A stretch of 50,905 nucleotides of DNA from Xanthobacteraceae bacterium (lineage in GTDB: Bacteria; Pseudomonadota; Alphaproteobacteria; Rhizobiales; Xanthobacteraceae): positions 1-50,905 of the forward strand of contig JAIESI010000280.1 in the NCBI GenBank assembly GCA_019746135.1, given 5' to 3'. Shown here piece after piece: positions 42,701-50,490 of the stretch; the stretch's first letter is position 1, and each line of letters opens with the position of its first letter. Both the position numbers and the translations under genes were made by a program. The notes beneath the pieces are model-generated. The model was not told the DNA's origin. It worked only from the letters and a program-made list of their open reading frames with translations, and ran no database searches.

Positions 42701-45370
42701 CGTGCCGCCCAGCGATGCCGAGCCCGTGCCCTGCAGTTGCGCGGTGGTCCGTCCAAAGACGTTGCCCGACTGATTGTTGGAGTCGGAGCCGATGCCGGTC
42801 GAGCGTCCGCTGGTCTGGGTGTCCCAATACGACGCCGAGACCGTGCTGGCGTCGTTGATGCCGATCAGGCCGCCCGTGGTGCTCGCGCTGCTCGAAACCG
42901 CGCCGGTGGAGTAGCTGTTCGATATGCTGCTGGAGTTGACGTTCGCGCCGACCAGACCGCCGGTGTAATCGGTGCTGCCGGCCACCGCCCCGGTGGCGTA
43001 GCTCGTCAGAATGGTTCCGCTGCCGCCATTCTGCCCGACCAGCCCGCCGGTGGCGGTGCTGCCGGAGACGTCGCCCGTCGCATAGCTCGTCTGCAGCAGG
43101 CCGTCGTTGATGTAGCCGATCAGGCCGCCGGTCCGGTCGACGCCCGAGACGGAGACGTTGGCGTAGCTCGACTGGACGGTGCCGCCGTTCCGCCCGATCA
43201 ACCCGCCGGTGCCGCTCGCGCCGCTGACCGTGCCGCCGATCGCGTAGCTGGTCTGCACCACGGCGCTGGCGGAATTGATCAGCCCGACCAGCGAGCCGAC
43301 GAATTGATTGCCGGTAACGGTGGGGTTCCGCAGCCCGACGTTCGAGATCGTCGCGGTCGAGTTGAGATAGCCGAACAGGCCGACGTTGTTGCCACTGCCC
43401 CCACTGATGTCGAGGTTGCTGATGCTGTGGCCAAGCCCATCGAACCTGCCGCCGAACCGGGTGGTGGCGCTGTTGCTGCTGTTGTCACCGACCAGCGCCC
43501 GTCCGTAGGTGGTGCCGCCGGCGTTGAGGTCATTGGCCAGCGCGTAGCGACCCGCAACGCCGGAGCCGTAGACCGCGACCGATTGGCCAACCTCGCCATT
43601 GTTCGACTTGAGGCCGTCGATCGCGTCGAGCTGCGCCATCGTATAGACCAGCGTATAGCTCGCGCCGTTGAGCGTGAACGACTGCCCGGCGATGCTGCCG
43701 CCGCCGGCGTAGCTGACCGACGCACCATTGCCGAAGGTGAGACCCGTGGTCGTGATGCCGGACTGAGCCGTCGCCGTGATGCTGAGGCCGCCGGCGCCGT
43801 TGATGCTGATGGGCGCATTGATGATCACCGCCCCTGCCGCATTCAGCGTCAGCGTGGTCGCGGCCGACCAGGCCAGCGGCGCGGCCACCGTGATGTTGCC
43901 GGCCTGCGAGCCGCCGCTGCCGGTCGAGACGGTGACATTCGCCGAGCCCAACGCGGTTTGCAGCGTGGTGACGTTGAGGACGCTGTCGTCGGCATTGGCG
44001 GTAAAGGCGTTGCCGCTGATGCCGGTGGTGTCGGCGCCACTCGAGATGGTGACGTTGTAGGGATCGAGCAGCAGCGTCCCGAATGCGCCTTTCGCCGCCG
44101 ACAGATCCGTGAAGCCGGTGTAGTCGAGCAGCGCTTTGCCGGACACCTCGGCATCGCCGCCGGCGCCGCCTTGCGCGCCGCCGCGCGCCGTGATGGTGCC
44201 GGCAAAGGTCGTGAGCCGGTCCGACCAGACCACGACGTTGCCGCCGTTGCCGGTGGCCCTCGCATCGGCGCGGATCGTGGTGTCCTTGTCGATGCTGACG
44301 GTGTCGGCGCGCTGCAGCGGACCCTGGCCCTGGAAGCCGCCGCCGATGTTGACGGCACCGCCGCCGGTTTTGCCGGAGACGTCGACGGTCGCGCCTTCCA
44401 GCGCAATGTTCCGCCCGGTGACGGCAACCGTGCCGCCGGTCTTGTGGCGCGATGTGGCCGCGAGCGTGCCGGTGACTTTGACATCGCCGCCGGCTCCGCC
44501 GCCGATGACGATCGCGCCCGAACGGCCACCGATCGTGCGCGCCTGAACCAGGCCCGAGATGTTCACCGCATTGCGCGCCGCTTCACGCGCGGTCGCCGCG
44601 CTGATGACCACGCTGCCGCCATTCGCCTTGATCGTGCCGGAGTGGCGGATCAGCGCACCGGCATCGCCCGCGGCCGTGGGCAACGCCACCTGAAGGAAGC
44701 CGTCACCGGAGAAATCCAGCGTGGCGCGTTCGCCGGAGCCCAGTCCCACCTTGCCGAGCGGCACGAAGATATTGCCGGAGTTCGCCACCGTGCCGCCGAG
44801 CAGAGCGGCATAGCCGCCGCGGCCAACCGTGATGGTGCCGGCGTTGGTCACGGCGGCGGACGCGCCGTTGCCGGTGAAGGTGCGACGGCCGGCCATGAAA
44901 TCGGCGTCCGAGATGCCGAGCGTGGAGGCGACGAAGCCGCCGGTGTTGATCACACCGGTGCTGGTGATGGCGATACCGTTCGGGTTGACGAGATAGACCT
45001 GCCCGTTGGCGGTGAGCGAACCGGCGATGGTCGAGCGGCTGTCGCCGGTGACGCGGAAGAGGATTCCCGCCGTGCTGCCCGGCTGCTGGACGTTGACCGA
45101 ATAGCCCTGACCGATGGAGAAGGTCTGGTAATTGACGACGGCGCTCTGGCTCGACTGCGTGACATTGAGCTGCGTCGGCGATGGATTGCTCATCGATACG
45201 CTGCCCGCCGCAACGCTGCCGCCGGTCGGCAGGTTCTGGGCGAACACCCGGCTGCCCGGACAAGCTGCGGTCAGCGCGGTTGTGGCGAGCAGCAGTGCGG
45301 TCATCGGGGTGGCTTTCCCCGTTCCGAGGGAGGGCCTTGCCGCAAGCCGGATGATTGAGCTCCGCTGCAT
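39719..45370 (-). CDS. Two-partner-secreted filamentous haemagglutinin-like adhesin (TpsA)
   Basis: 1883 residues. A long signal region (about 1-45, ending VFAQN) leads into the TPS secretion domain (about 46-280) with the hallmark NPNGI at 129-133. A beta-helical body follows, with two blocks of GLUG repeats (TGGLVGxN...SYATG pattern; about six and five copies) and a YDG repeat (TKGYDGTTTATI) near the C terminus, then a Pro-rich PPPPSVP segment and a short tail. It is exported by the TpsB encoded upstream and should act at the cell surface in adhesion or biofilm formation. There is no toxin-like (CDI) C-terminal domain. The ATG abuts the tpsB stop (TAGATG), with GAGG inside tpsB as ribosome-binding site. 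A 1409-codon open frame on the opposite strand is an artefact of composition. Confidence 0.93.
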   Translation of the reverse strand: MQRSSIIRLAARPSLGTGKATPMTALLLATTALTAACPGSRVFAQNLPTGGSVAAGSVSMSNPSPTQLNVTQSSQSAVVNYQTFSIGQGYSVNVQQPGSTAGILFRVTGDSRSTIAGSLTANGQVYLVNPNGIAITSTGVINTGGFVASTLGISDADFMAGRRTFTGNGASAAVTNAGTITVGRGGYAALLGGTVANSGNIFVPLGKVGLGSGERATLDFSGDGFLQVALPTAAGDAGALIRHSGTIKANGGSVVISAATAREAARNAVNISGLVQARTIGGRSGAIVIGGGAGGDVKVTGTLAATSRHKTGGTVAVTGRNIALEGATVDVSGKTGGGAVNIGGGFQGQGPLQRADTVSIDKDTTIRADARATGNGGNVVVWSDRLTTFAGTITARGGAQGGAGGDAEVSGKALLDYTGFTDLSAAKGAFGTLLLDPYNVTISSGADTTGISGNAFTANADDSVLNVTTLQTALGSANVTVSTGSGGSQAGNITVAAPLAWSAATTLTLNAAGAVIINAPISINGAGGLSITATAQSGITTTGLTFGNGASVSYAGGGSIAGQSFTLNGASYTLVYTMAQLDAIDGLKSNNGEVGQSVAVYGSGVAGRYALANDLNAGGTTYGRALVGDNSSNSATTRFGGRFDGLGHSISNLDISGGSGNNVGLFGYLNSTATISNVGLRNPTVTGNQFVGSLVGLINSASAVVQTSYAIGGTVSGASGTGGLIGRNGGTVQSSYANVSVSGVDRTGGLIGYINDGLLQTSYATGDVSGSTATGGLVGQNGGSGTILTSYATGAVAGSTDYTGGLVGANVNSSSISNSYSTGAVSSSASTTGGLIGINDASTVSASYWDTQTSGRSTGIGSDSNNQSGNVFGRTTAQLQGTGSASLGGTFSGGAAGGTAGLYPYLTLFFPGGPQVISGFAYKDGGATPLASNSAGAAHVTLNSNGATALTTTGANGYYYYIAGPGGTLPNGISVLAYTSQNASTGSNVAVTLVTSTGATHLSGVNVYGHALTVPTSATSLSSAPTLAQAQTTASAAAGGDSTALANIAALTGRGLVSSGTSFTVDQPVTTSGTFVVQTGANAPITVSQPVTITGSGSLGLFSGGALTIDSTVSVTGAGAVALSAAAQSGITTTGLTFGNGASIDYGATDNGGSFRLNGTGYTLVYTMAQLDAIDGVNAVDGSALTAYGAGTAGSYALATSLNAAGTTYTRALIATNVPTTSANRFSGRLDGLGHTVTGLTINAPTTDFVGMIGFMLGGTVSNIGLVNASVTADQLVGSLVGFNSPTGAGTIQTSYASGSVTGTANVGGLVGRNSGTVQASYANVAVTAGSDRAGGLVGQNNAGTIRNSYATGTVNGGADESGGLVGVNLAGGSVVNSYSTGAVSGAGRVGGLIGTNDASTVTASYWDTRTSGQPSTGIGSDNNSQSANVTGRTTAQLQGALPASFSAIAWGTGTGLYPYLNWKFAAGMTPQTVTGIATKADGTVLSGAAIAGTVNGAAFADGTVTSGANGYYYFVMQQGTIASGNGVFTNIAGNALKANSYLQSAAGSVANLDLRAGTLNVTTSATSLSAVAAGLAGVVGSTTTSDLMFTTPGNVLTPKSSTGVTIAASGAFSVDQNLVAPNAALITATGMLTIASSGSVTSSSGDATLVAGTAFVNNRGADAVSAGGRWLIYSVDPSADTRGSLAHGFKQYAATYGATSVAGSGNGFLYSVAPTVTASLVGTITKGYDGTTTATIAPANFAATGTIDGDAVTFNYAGAAYADPDLGTNKTVTATGVSLATATNGAAIVYGYTLGSTTATGNVGAIVEQTATTTPPPPSVPQVGASTIVNTTYTGTGSPSDPLLIPAFTGFSSPGTGGTGTTSFGGGTSGTGVFYVDKRFGS
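41050..41991 (-). repeat. TpsA internal duplication, unit 2 (GLUG block)
   Basis: This unit corresponds to the one at 42730-43772. Both begin with AQSGITTTGLTFGNGAS, continue with YTLVYTMAQLDAIDG and end with ASYWDT and TTAQLQG. A 42-bp DNA stretch is identical (41843-41884 and 43613-43654), so the copies are related by duplication and have not been scrambled. This unit has about five GLUG motifs. Confidence 0.8.
42730..43772 (-). repeat. TpsA internal duplication, unit 1 (GLUG block)
   Basis: First copy of the duplicated block, with about six GLUG motifs, one more than the copy at 41050-41991. Such blocks can expand or contract by recombination and change the length of the adhesin stalk. 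Confidence 0.8.
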
Positions 45371-47095
45371 CTAAAACCTCGTCGCCGAGATGACCGTGAA
45401 GCGATGCGCCGCGGCCCCGCCATCGGTCCGCGATGCGCGTCCGTATTCGAGCGTCAGCCCGCTGTTCGACAGCCGGCCGGGCACGGCTCCGCCGATCCGC
45501 AGGCCGCCGCCGTAAGACGCTGCGACGACACGGGCGGCCTCGAGCGCCGTCGGCTGCTCCAGGACGACTTCGCCGTAAGCAGCGAACACATAGGGCGTGA
45601 CGACGGCCCAGAACGGCGCTTCAGGAAGCGGCACGGGCCAGGGCGAGGAGACTTCACCACGCACCACATAGCCGCGGTCGCCGACGACGCTGCCCGCGTC
45701 GAACGTGGACAGGCCCGCGATATTGGCGATGCCGATCTGCTCGCTGCGCATCAGCGGCTCGCCGAACGAGGTTTGCGCGCGCGCCGTCACGTTGAAGGCC
45801 AAGTGCTCCAGCAGGGACTGGGCGTAAGCCAGGGTCACGTCGAGCTTCCGGAAGTTGGGGTCCGCGCCCTGCCGCGAGAACGGCAGCAACGCGGTCGCGT
45901 CGGCCGCCGAACGGGCGCCGAGGCCGTCGATGCCGAACGAACCGGTGACGCGACCGGACACCAAACCGCCCCAGGGCGTGAAATGGTCGCCGTCATTGCT
46001 GAAGCGCACGATGCGAAGCCGGTCGTACGACAGCGGCACGGGCTCGCCGCCGACGAACAGGCTCTGCGTCTCGTCCTGGGCGTCGAACACGACCTCGCTG
46101 TTGAAATTGGTCGCGCGGCCGCGCAGCCATGTGTACCGCAGCCGGAGCGACATGCGCTGGAACACGTCCGTGGTCTGCACGCCGGCGGTTTCCCGCGGCG
46201 TGGTCCGCGCGTCGGTGACCTCGGCGTTGAACGACAGGCCGTCGAGCCACAGCGGCAGGACGAAACCCGCGGCCAACGAGCGGTTGGTGGGATAGCGGTT
46301 GAAATAGCCGTTGTCGCCGCCTTCGGGGTGACCGTTCGCGCGCAGGTAAACCAGTTCGCCCAGGCCCGCAACACCATTCAAGTCGAGGCCGGTCCCCATC
46401 GTGGTGCGGCCGAGCGCCTTCGACATGGTGTTGTCGATCGCAAGGATGGCGCTGACCGGCTGGTACTTCGCCTCGATGATCAGAATGCTCGCGCCTTCAG
46501 CCTTGCCCGGCGCCAGCGTCGAACGCAGGATCGCGCCGGGCGTATCCCCGGCCAGCAGGATGCGGCGCTCCATCTCGACCTGGGTCAGGCCGCGCCGGCC
46601 GACCAGCGGCTCGACCAGCCGCGAGATGCGGAAGCGAATGCGCTCCGGCACATCCTTGAATTCGACGCGCTCGATAAAGCCGTCGACGACGATGAGCTTC
46701 AGGCGCGCGCCGTTGACGAGCGTCTGCGGCGGCAACACCACGCGCACCAGCACATAACCAGCTCTGGCGTAGGCCGCTTCCAGATCGCGGGCGGCGGCAA
46801 AAATCTCCGCGCCCGATACCGGACGGCCCAGGAGGCTGCGCTCGAGCACTGCCGTCGCTTCGGCCAGTTGCGGCAGACCGCCTTTGACCTCGATGCCGGA
46901 CAGCCTGACGAAAAGCTTCTCGGCACCGGCCGGGGTCACCAGGCCCGGCGCACCGGGCAGCGCAAAACCACCGGGCCGTTCAAGGTTGGGACGAAAACTC
47001 GGCGGCACGACCTGCGAGGCGGGTTGGGCGTGCGCCATGGCGGTCGCAGCGGCCCACGCCGCGACAACACCGACCCAGGTCCCCCACCTCGGCAC
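45371..47095 (-). CDS. ShlB/FhaC/HecB-family two-partner secretion transporter (TpsB)
   Basis: 574 residues from GTG 47095, which follows GGAAGG and gives a normal signal peptide (VGVVAAWAAATAMAHAQ); a TTG at 47128 in the same frame lacks a ribosome-binding site. The mature protein has a Pro-rich linker, a POTRA_2 domain (VRLSGIEVKGG through VDGFIERVEF), a second POTRA-like segment (RGLTQVEMERRILL) and a C-terminal 16-strand-type barrel with the loop-6 motif VRGE and a terminal Phe. It is an outer-membrane Omp85-type channel that recognises the TPS domain of the adjacent TpsA. The stop abuts the tpsA start, so the two are translationally coupled. Confidence 0.93.
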   Translation of the reverse strand: MPRWGTWVGVVAAWAAATAMAHAQPASQVVPPSFRPNLERPGGFALPGAPGLVTPAGAEKLFVRLSGIEVKGGLPQLAEATAVLERSLLGRPVSGAEIFAAARDLEAAYARAGYVLVRVVLPPQTLVNGARLKLIVVDGFIERVEFKDVPERIRFRISRLVEPLVGRRGLTQVEMERRILLAGDTPGAILRSTLAPGKAEGASILIIEAKYQPVSAILAIDNTMSKALGRTTMGTGLDLNGVAGLGELVYLRANGHPEGGDNGYFNRYPTNRSLAAGFVLPLWLDGLSFNAEVTDARTTPRETAGVQTTDVFQRMSLRLRYTWLRGRATNFNSEVVFDAQDETQSLFVGGEPVPLSYDRLRIVRFSNDGDHFTPWGGLVSGRVTGSFGIDGLGARSAADATALLPFSRQGADPNFRKLDVTLAYAQSLLEHLAFNVTARAQTSFGEPLMRSEQIGIANIAGLSTFDAGSVVGDRGYVVRGEVSSPWPVPLPEAPFWAVVTPYVFAAYGEVVLEQPTALEAARVVAASYGGGLRIGGAVPGRLSNSGLTLEYGRASRTDGGAAAHRFTVISATRF

Positions 47096-47154
47096 CGCGC
47101 AACAGCCTTCCCACCCCGAACCAGACAACGTCGCGGTTCACAACAAAACTCCAC

Positions 47155-47171
47155 CGAGCGCAAAGCGCTCG
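47155..47171. promoter_or_regulatory. Perfect 7-bp inverted repeat upstream of tpsB
   Basis: CGAGCGC-AAA-GCGCTCG lies 60 bp before the chosen tpsB start, in the leader or promoter region of the tpsBA operon. It may be an operator, possibly for the LuxR-type regulator encoded 0.5 kb upstream, or a leader hairpin. No direct evidence separates these. Confidence 0.35.
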
Positions 47172-47594
47172 TTGGCCGGATTGCTGACGCTTTCGAGAGA
47201 TCTGCCTGGCGACGACCAACGCTCGCTCGCCGCGGACCGAAACTGCCGCACGTCATTGTTTTAGGGCAATTGCGCGGCGAAAAACCCCGACTTGGCCAAG
47301 TGCCGACACACAACGTCCGGACAATAGAGTGCGAGGGGAACTCTCCGCATTTCAATAAGACACGCGACTTGTCCACAGCCCCCCCTTTTCGCGAATCGCC
47401 GATGGCCTCGACCCAGGGTGGAAAGAGCGCTCGATCAACGTGGACTGCCGAGGGTTGCCCCTCCGGACCGCAGCTTCATGAACGCGATGGTGCACTGCCG
47501 CACGACAGCACAGCCGCGATGTCCAACATCCGGATGTAATATCTGCGGGCTCAAGCCGCCGATCGTTCCCGCCGTCGAAACGGCAATGCGTCGA
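47172..47594. other. Gene-free region upstream of tpsB
   Basis: About 420 bp without a credible gene and visibly less GC-rich than the flanks. It must hold the tpsBA promoter. The stretch contains AT-rich ACGTCATTGTTTTAGGG (47252-47268) and TTTCAATAAGACACG (47351-47365). No conserved family hits a reading frame here. Confidence 0.45.
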
Positions 47595-47651
47595 TCAGTG
47601 CCCGGTCATCCCCGAAACCGTGGTGTCCGGGTACAGCTCCTTGAACCGCGG
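47595..47651 (-). pseudogene. Remnant of the 3' end of an LLM oxidoreductase gene
   Basis: 57 bp that align without gaps to the last 18 codons plus stop of the LLM gene at 49299-49355, in the same orientation and with about six mismatches (roughly 89% identity). Translated it reads KELYPDTTVSGMTGH then stop, against KELYPDTTISGMTGH in the intact gene. Homology ends at 47651, eight bases before the stop of the LuxR-type gene. The rest of the oxidoreductase is absent. It is either the relic of a tandem paralogue or a duplicated 3' end. Confidence 0.75.
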
Positions 47652-47658
47652 GCGCCGG

Positions 47659-48258
47659 TCAAAGCAGGATCAAGCCGCGCCGGATACCGATGGCGACCGC
47701 GTCGGACCTGTTGCGGGCACCGAGCTTCGCCAAGACCGAAGCGACGTGGAATTTTGCCGTGTGAACCGAGATCCTGAGCTCGCGCGCAATGACCTTGTTG
47801 GACGCGCCGTGTGCCAGCAGGCTCAAGACCTCGTGTTCGCGAGGGGTCAGTGCTTTCTCGCCGTCATCGACATCGAGCGGGCGCGTGGGCCCCGGGTGCT
47901 CCTCCGAAAAGCCATGCAGCCGCTCCGTTTCGGAGATCGTGAAGCCGGCCGCAACGATCACGACCGCGGCCCGCAGCAGGTCGCCGTCAACGGTCGGGGG
48001 CAAAACGGCCCGAACCTCACCACCCCATGTCTCGGGGGGTCGTTCGTCATCAATGACGATCAACGGTCGCGGCAATCCCGGGACACGATCCGCCAGGATG
48101 ACGTCCGCTTCGCGGCCGTCGTCAACGCCAAGCTGAACGTCGAAACGGCCGTCGCCGGACAGGAGCGAAGCCATCCGCCTGGCCCGGGCCGGGTCGGAGA
48201 TGGCAACGCAGACTGCGATCTTTGCGCGAGATACGAAGTGACCGCGGTCCGGGGTCAT
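47659..48258 (-). CDS. LuxR-family transcriptional regulator with degenerate receiver domain
   Basis: 199 residues. The C-terminal 137-197 is a clear LuxR/NarL helix-turn-helix (LTPREHEVLSLLAHGASNK, then HTAKFHVASVLAKLGA). Residues 13-105 resemble a shortened receiver domain: one acidic residue remains at the pocket (VAISDP), an Asp remains near the usual phosphoacceptor site (VILADRVPG), but the conserved Lys is replaced (RAVLPPT), so normal phosphorylation is doubtful. The ATG lies 8 bp after the stop of the HtrA-like gene on the same strand with only a weak ribosome-binding site, implying coupling to it. It lies upstream of tpsBA in the same direction, so it may control that operon. No histidine kinase gene is beside it. 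Confidence 0.85.
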   Translation of the reverse strand: MTPDRGHFVSRAKIAVCVAISDPARARRMASLLSGDGRFDVQLGVDDGREADVILADRVPGLPRPLIVIDDERPPETWGGEVRAVLPPTVDGDLLRAAVVIVAAGFTISETERLHGFSEEHPGPTRPLDVDDGEKALTPREHEVLSLLAHGASNKVIARELRISVHTAKFHVASVLAKLGARNRSDAVAIGIRRGLILL

Positions 48259-48266
48259 GACTTGAG

Positions 48267-49136
48267 CTATTTATGCGGCCGCTCGCCGACCACAACCTCG
48301 ACCCTTGCCTGCCGATTGGCCCGCGTCACGTCGAGGATGACGGTCGAGCCAACGGCATCGGGGCCGAGCCTCCGGAACACATCGTGCACGCCGTGGATCG
48401 GCTCGCCGTTCCAAGCCGTCAGGGTATCGCCAACAAGGATTCCAGCGCGCCTGGCCGGACCGTTGTCGTCGAGACGGACGACAATCGCGCCATCCCTTTG
48501 CGGCTGCCGCAGCGGGTAAAGGCCGATACCAAGATAGCCGCGGGCAAGGGAGCCCCTGGCTGCCAGCCGCTCGGCAACGCGATCAACGGTTGCCGCGGGA
48601 ATGACCAGCGCGCGACGCCGCGGGGCAAATGCAGCAAGGCCAATCCAGTCGCCGGCGGCATCGACCACGGCGCCCCCGTGGCAACGGCGATCGAGAGCGA
48701 GGTCAAGCAGGATTCGTCGATCGATCAGGCCGCCAGCCCAGCTCCGCCAGCTCTCGCCGCACTCCTGGACGATCCCGGATGCGGCGATCCCGCCATGGGT
48801 CCCTCGACCAACCGAGATGGCCAGATGGCCGGCACTCACATCGCCGGCAGACTTCAACGAGTCGAAGGTCCCCGCCTCGCCCTCGACACGCAGCAGCGCG
48901 ATGTCGGTTGAAGGATCCCGGCCGCCAAGCGTCGCGGTCGCGCGCTTGCCGTCGGGCATCGTCAGCTCGAAGCCCTCTTCGTCGCCGAGCGCTTCATCGG
49001 CAGTGACGATCAAGCCAGCGCGCCAGAGGATGCCGCTTGCGGCATTGCGATGGCCCGGATTGATCGCCACGACGCGTTGCGCCGTCTTGTCGACGAGCGC
49101 CCGCATAGCGTCTGAAAACTGGGACAAGGCCGTCAT
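48267..49136 (-). CDS. HtrA/DegP-like protein with PDZ domain, catalytically inactive by sequence
   Basis: 289 residues from ATG 49136 (GGGAG at eight bases; ATG 49163 would add nine). The S1C trypsin fold is recognisable throughout: GLIVTADEAL where active HtrA has GYxxTNxHVV, DPSTDIALLRV with the acidic Asp78, and RRCHGGAVVDAAG where active enzymes have RGNSGGALVN. Thus the catalytic His is Glu48 and the Ser is His153; only Asp remains. A PDZ domain follows (about 200-285, GYLGIGL through RVEVVVG). There is no signal peptide, unlike true DegP, so it should be cytoplasmic. A binding or scaffold role, perhaps controlling the LuxR protein encoded next, is inferred from position. Confidence 0.85.
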   Translation of the reverse strand: MTALSQFSDAMRALVDKTAQRVVAINPGHRNAASGILWRAGLIVTADEALGDEEGFELTMPDGKRATATLGGRDPSTDIALLRVEGEAGTFDSLKSAGDVSAGHLAISVGRGTHGGIAASGIVQECGESWRSWAGGLIDRRILLDLALDRRCHGGAVVDAAGDWIGLAAFAPRRRALVIPAATVDRVAERLAARGSLARGYLGIGLYPLRQPQRDGAIVVRLDDNGPARRAGILVGDTLTAWNGEPIHGVHDVFRRLGPDAVGSTVILDVTRANRQARVEVVVGERPHK

Positions 49137-49298
49137 GTTCGTGGCTCCCGTGTGTTTGCCCACACGGATATGGCGGGCCGCTCATGCCGCCAACTGGCCG
49201 GACGGCTAGGTCATCCGCCCCTGGAGAGACGACCGGGAGCCATGGCCATGCGAATGGCCGCCACTCAGGCTCGACGTCGTTCGCCGATTTGCTTTCCG

Positions 49299-50477
49299 TC
49301 AGTGTCCGGTCATCCCCGAAATCGTCGTGTCCGGATAGAGCTCCTTGAGCCGCGGATAGACCTCGCGCGCGAACATGCGGATGCCGTGCACGGTCTCGTC
49401 GTGCTCCAGGAAGCCGGCCTGCCCCATGATCAGCAGCTGGCCGTAGCCGCCGACGTATTCCCAGTGCTTCCTGATCTGCTGAAACACCTGATCGGGGGTG
49501 CCGGCGAACATCAATCCGGCCTCGAGCGCGCCGTCGACCGTGCCCTGCCTGGTGCCGTGCGCGCTGACGACGTTCTGCGCGCCGCGCGTGAGCTTGATGT
49601 TCATCTCCACCGGCACATAGCCCGGCGGGTTGGAAAAGTGCAGCGGCACCTTGTTGGAGTTGACGTACCAGAGAAGCTTCTCGGCTCCGGCGCGCGCTTT
49701 CGCCTCGGTGTCGCCGACGTAGATCAGCGCCGCATAAGCCAGGCGATCGATCGGCACGTCCTGGCCGCGGCCGGCCTCGCGCCAGCCGCGCCGGTAGGCC
49801 TCGTAGATGCGCTTGGTGTTGTCGAAGCCGGTGAGGAACGTCGCCTGGATGTAGCCATGCGCGCCGACCTGGGCGGCGCCGCCGGGACTGGTGGTGCTGA
49901 CCCAGACCGGCGGATGCGGCGCCTGATAGCAGCGCGGCCAGATGTTGATCGAGCGATGGTGGAAGAACCGGCCCTCGAAGCTGAACGGCCCGTCGTGGTG
50001 CGTCCACGCCCGCACGATCAGGTCGAGCGCCTCCCAGTGCCGTTCGTTCATCCGCACCGGATTGCTGTTGGCCGGCAGGATCTCGTAGGGCACGCCGCGC
50101 ACGAAGCCGGCCTCGAGCCGGCCGTGCGACATCACGTCGATCATCGCCATCTCCTCGGCGACGCGCACCGGCTGGCGGCGGTTGGCGATCGGATTGCCGA
50201 GGATCAAAAGGCGCGCGGTCTTGCTCTGCCGCGCCAGCGCCGCGAGCATCAGCGGCGCCGCGGGATCGACGCAGGTCGCGGTCTGATGATGCTCGTTGAG
50301 CATGATCTCGACGCCTTCGCTCTCGGCGATCAGCCATTCGTCGATGTAGCGGTCGTAGAGCGCCGCGCCCTTCACCGGATCGTAGATGCGGTTGGGCAGC
50401 GACACGCGGATCGAGGGATAAGTGTCCGCCGGCGGCAGGTACGGATAGGCGGTCTCGCTGAAATGCCAGGCCCTCAT
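49299..50477 (-). CDS. LLM-class flavin-dependent oxidoreductase (luciferase-like monooxygenase)
   Basis: 392 residues from ATG 50477, supported by TTGGAGCG seven bases upstream; a start at 50513 would add 12 residues. It has the bacterial luciferase-like TIM-barrel pattern: LNEHHQTATCVDPAAPLMLAA, RLLILGNPIANRR and VWVSTTSPGGA. Such enzymes use reduced FMN from a partner reductase to oxygenate organic substrates, including alkanesulfonates, aromatics and nitrilotriacetate-like compounds. The substrate is not known. It follows the alpha/beta hydrolase by 13 bp on the same strand, a common pairing in ring or ester degradation. Its last 57 bp recur at 47595-47651. Confidence 0.9.
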   Translation of the reverse strand: MRAWHFSETAYPYLPPADTYPSIRVSLPNRIYDPVKGAALYDRYIDEWLIAESEGVEIMLNEHHQTATCVDPAAPLMLAALARQSKTARLLILGNPIANRRQPVRVAEEMAMIDVMSHGRLEAGFVRGVPYEILPANSNPVRMNERHWEALDLIVRAWTHHDGPFSFEGRFFHHRSINIWPRCYQAPHPPVWVSTTSPGGAAQVGAHGYIQATFLTGFDNTKRIYEAYRRGWREAGRGQDVPIDRLAYAALIYVGDTEAKARAGAEKLLWYVNSNKVPLHFSNPPGYVPVEMNIKLTRGAQNVVSAHGTRQGTVDGALEAGLMFAGTPDQVFQQIRKHWEYVGGYGQLLIMGQAGFLEHDETVHGIRMFAREVYPRLKELYPDTTISGMTGH

Positions 50478-50490
50478 GTCACGCTCCAAA

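Noticed and set aside
41129..45358. 1409-codon open frame on the plus strand, antisense to tpsA
   Set aside because: The protein is Arg/Ala/Gly/Asp-rich without any domain. It arises from the GC-rich third positions of tpsA, which is clearly real by its TPS, GLUG and YDG motifs.
39719..45370. Contact-dependent inhibition (CdiA) toxin
   Set aside because: The C terminus has YDG and Pro-rich segments but no VENN-type boundary or toxin domain, and no small immunity gene follows.
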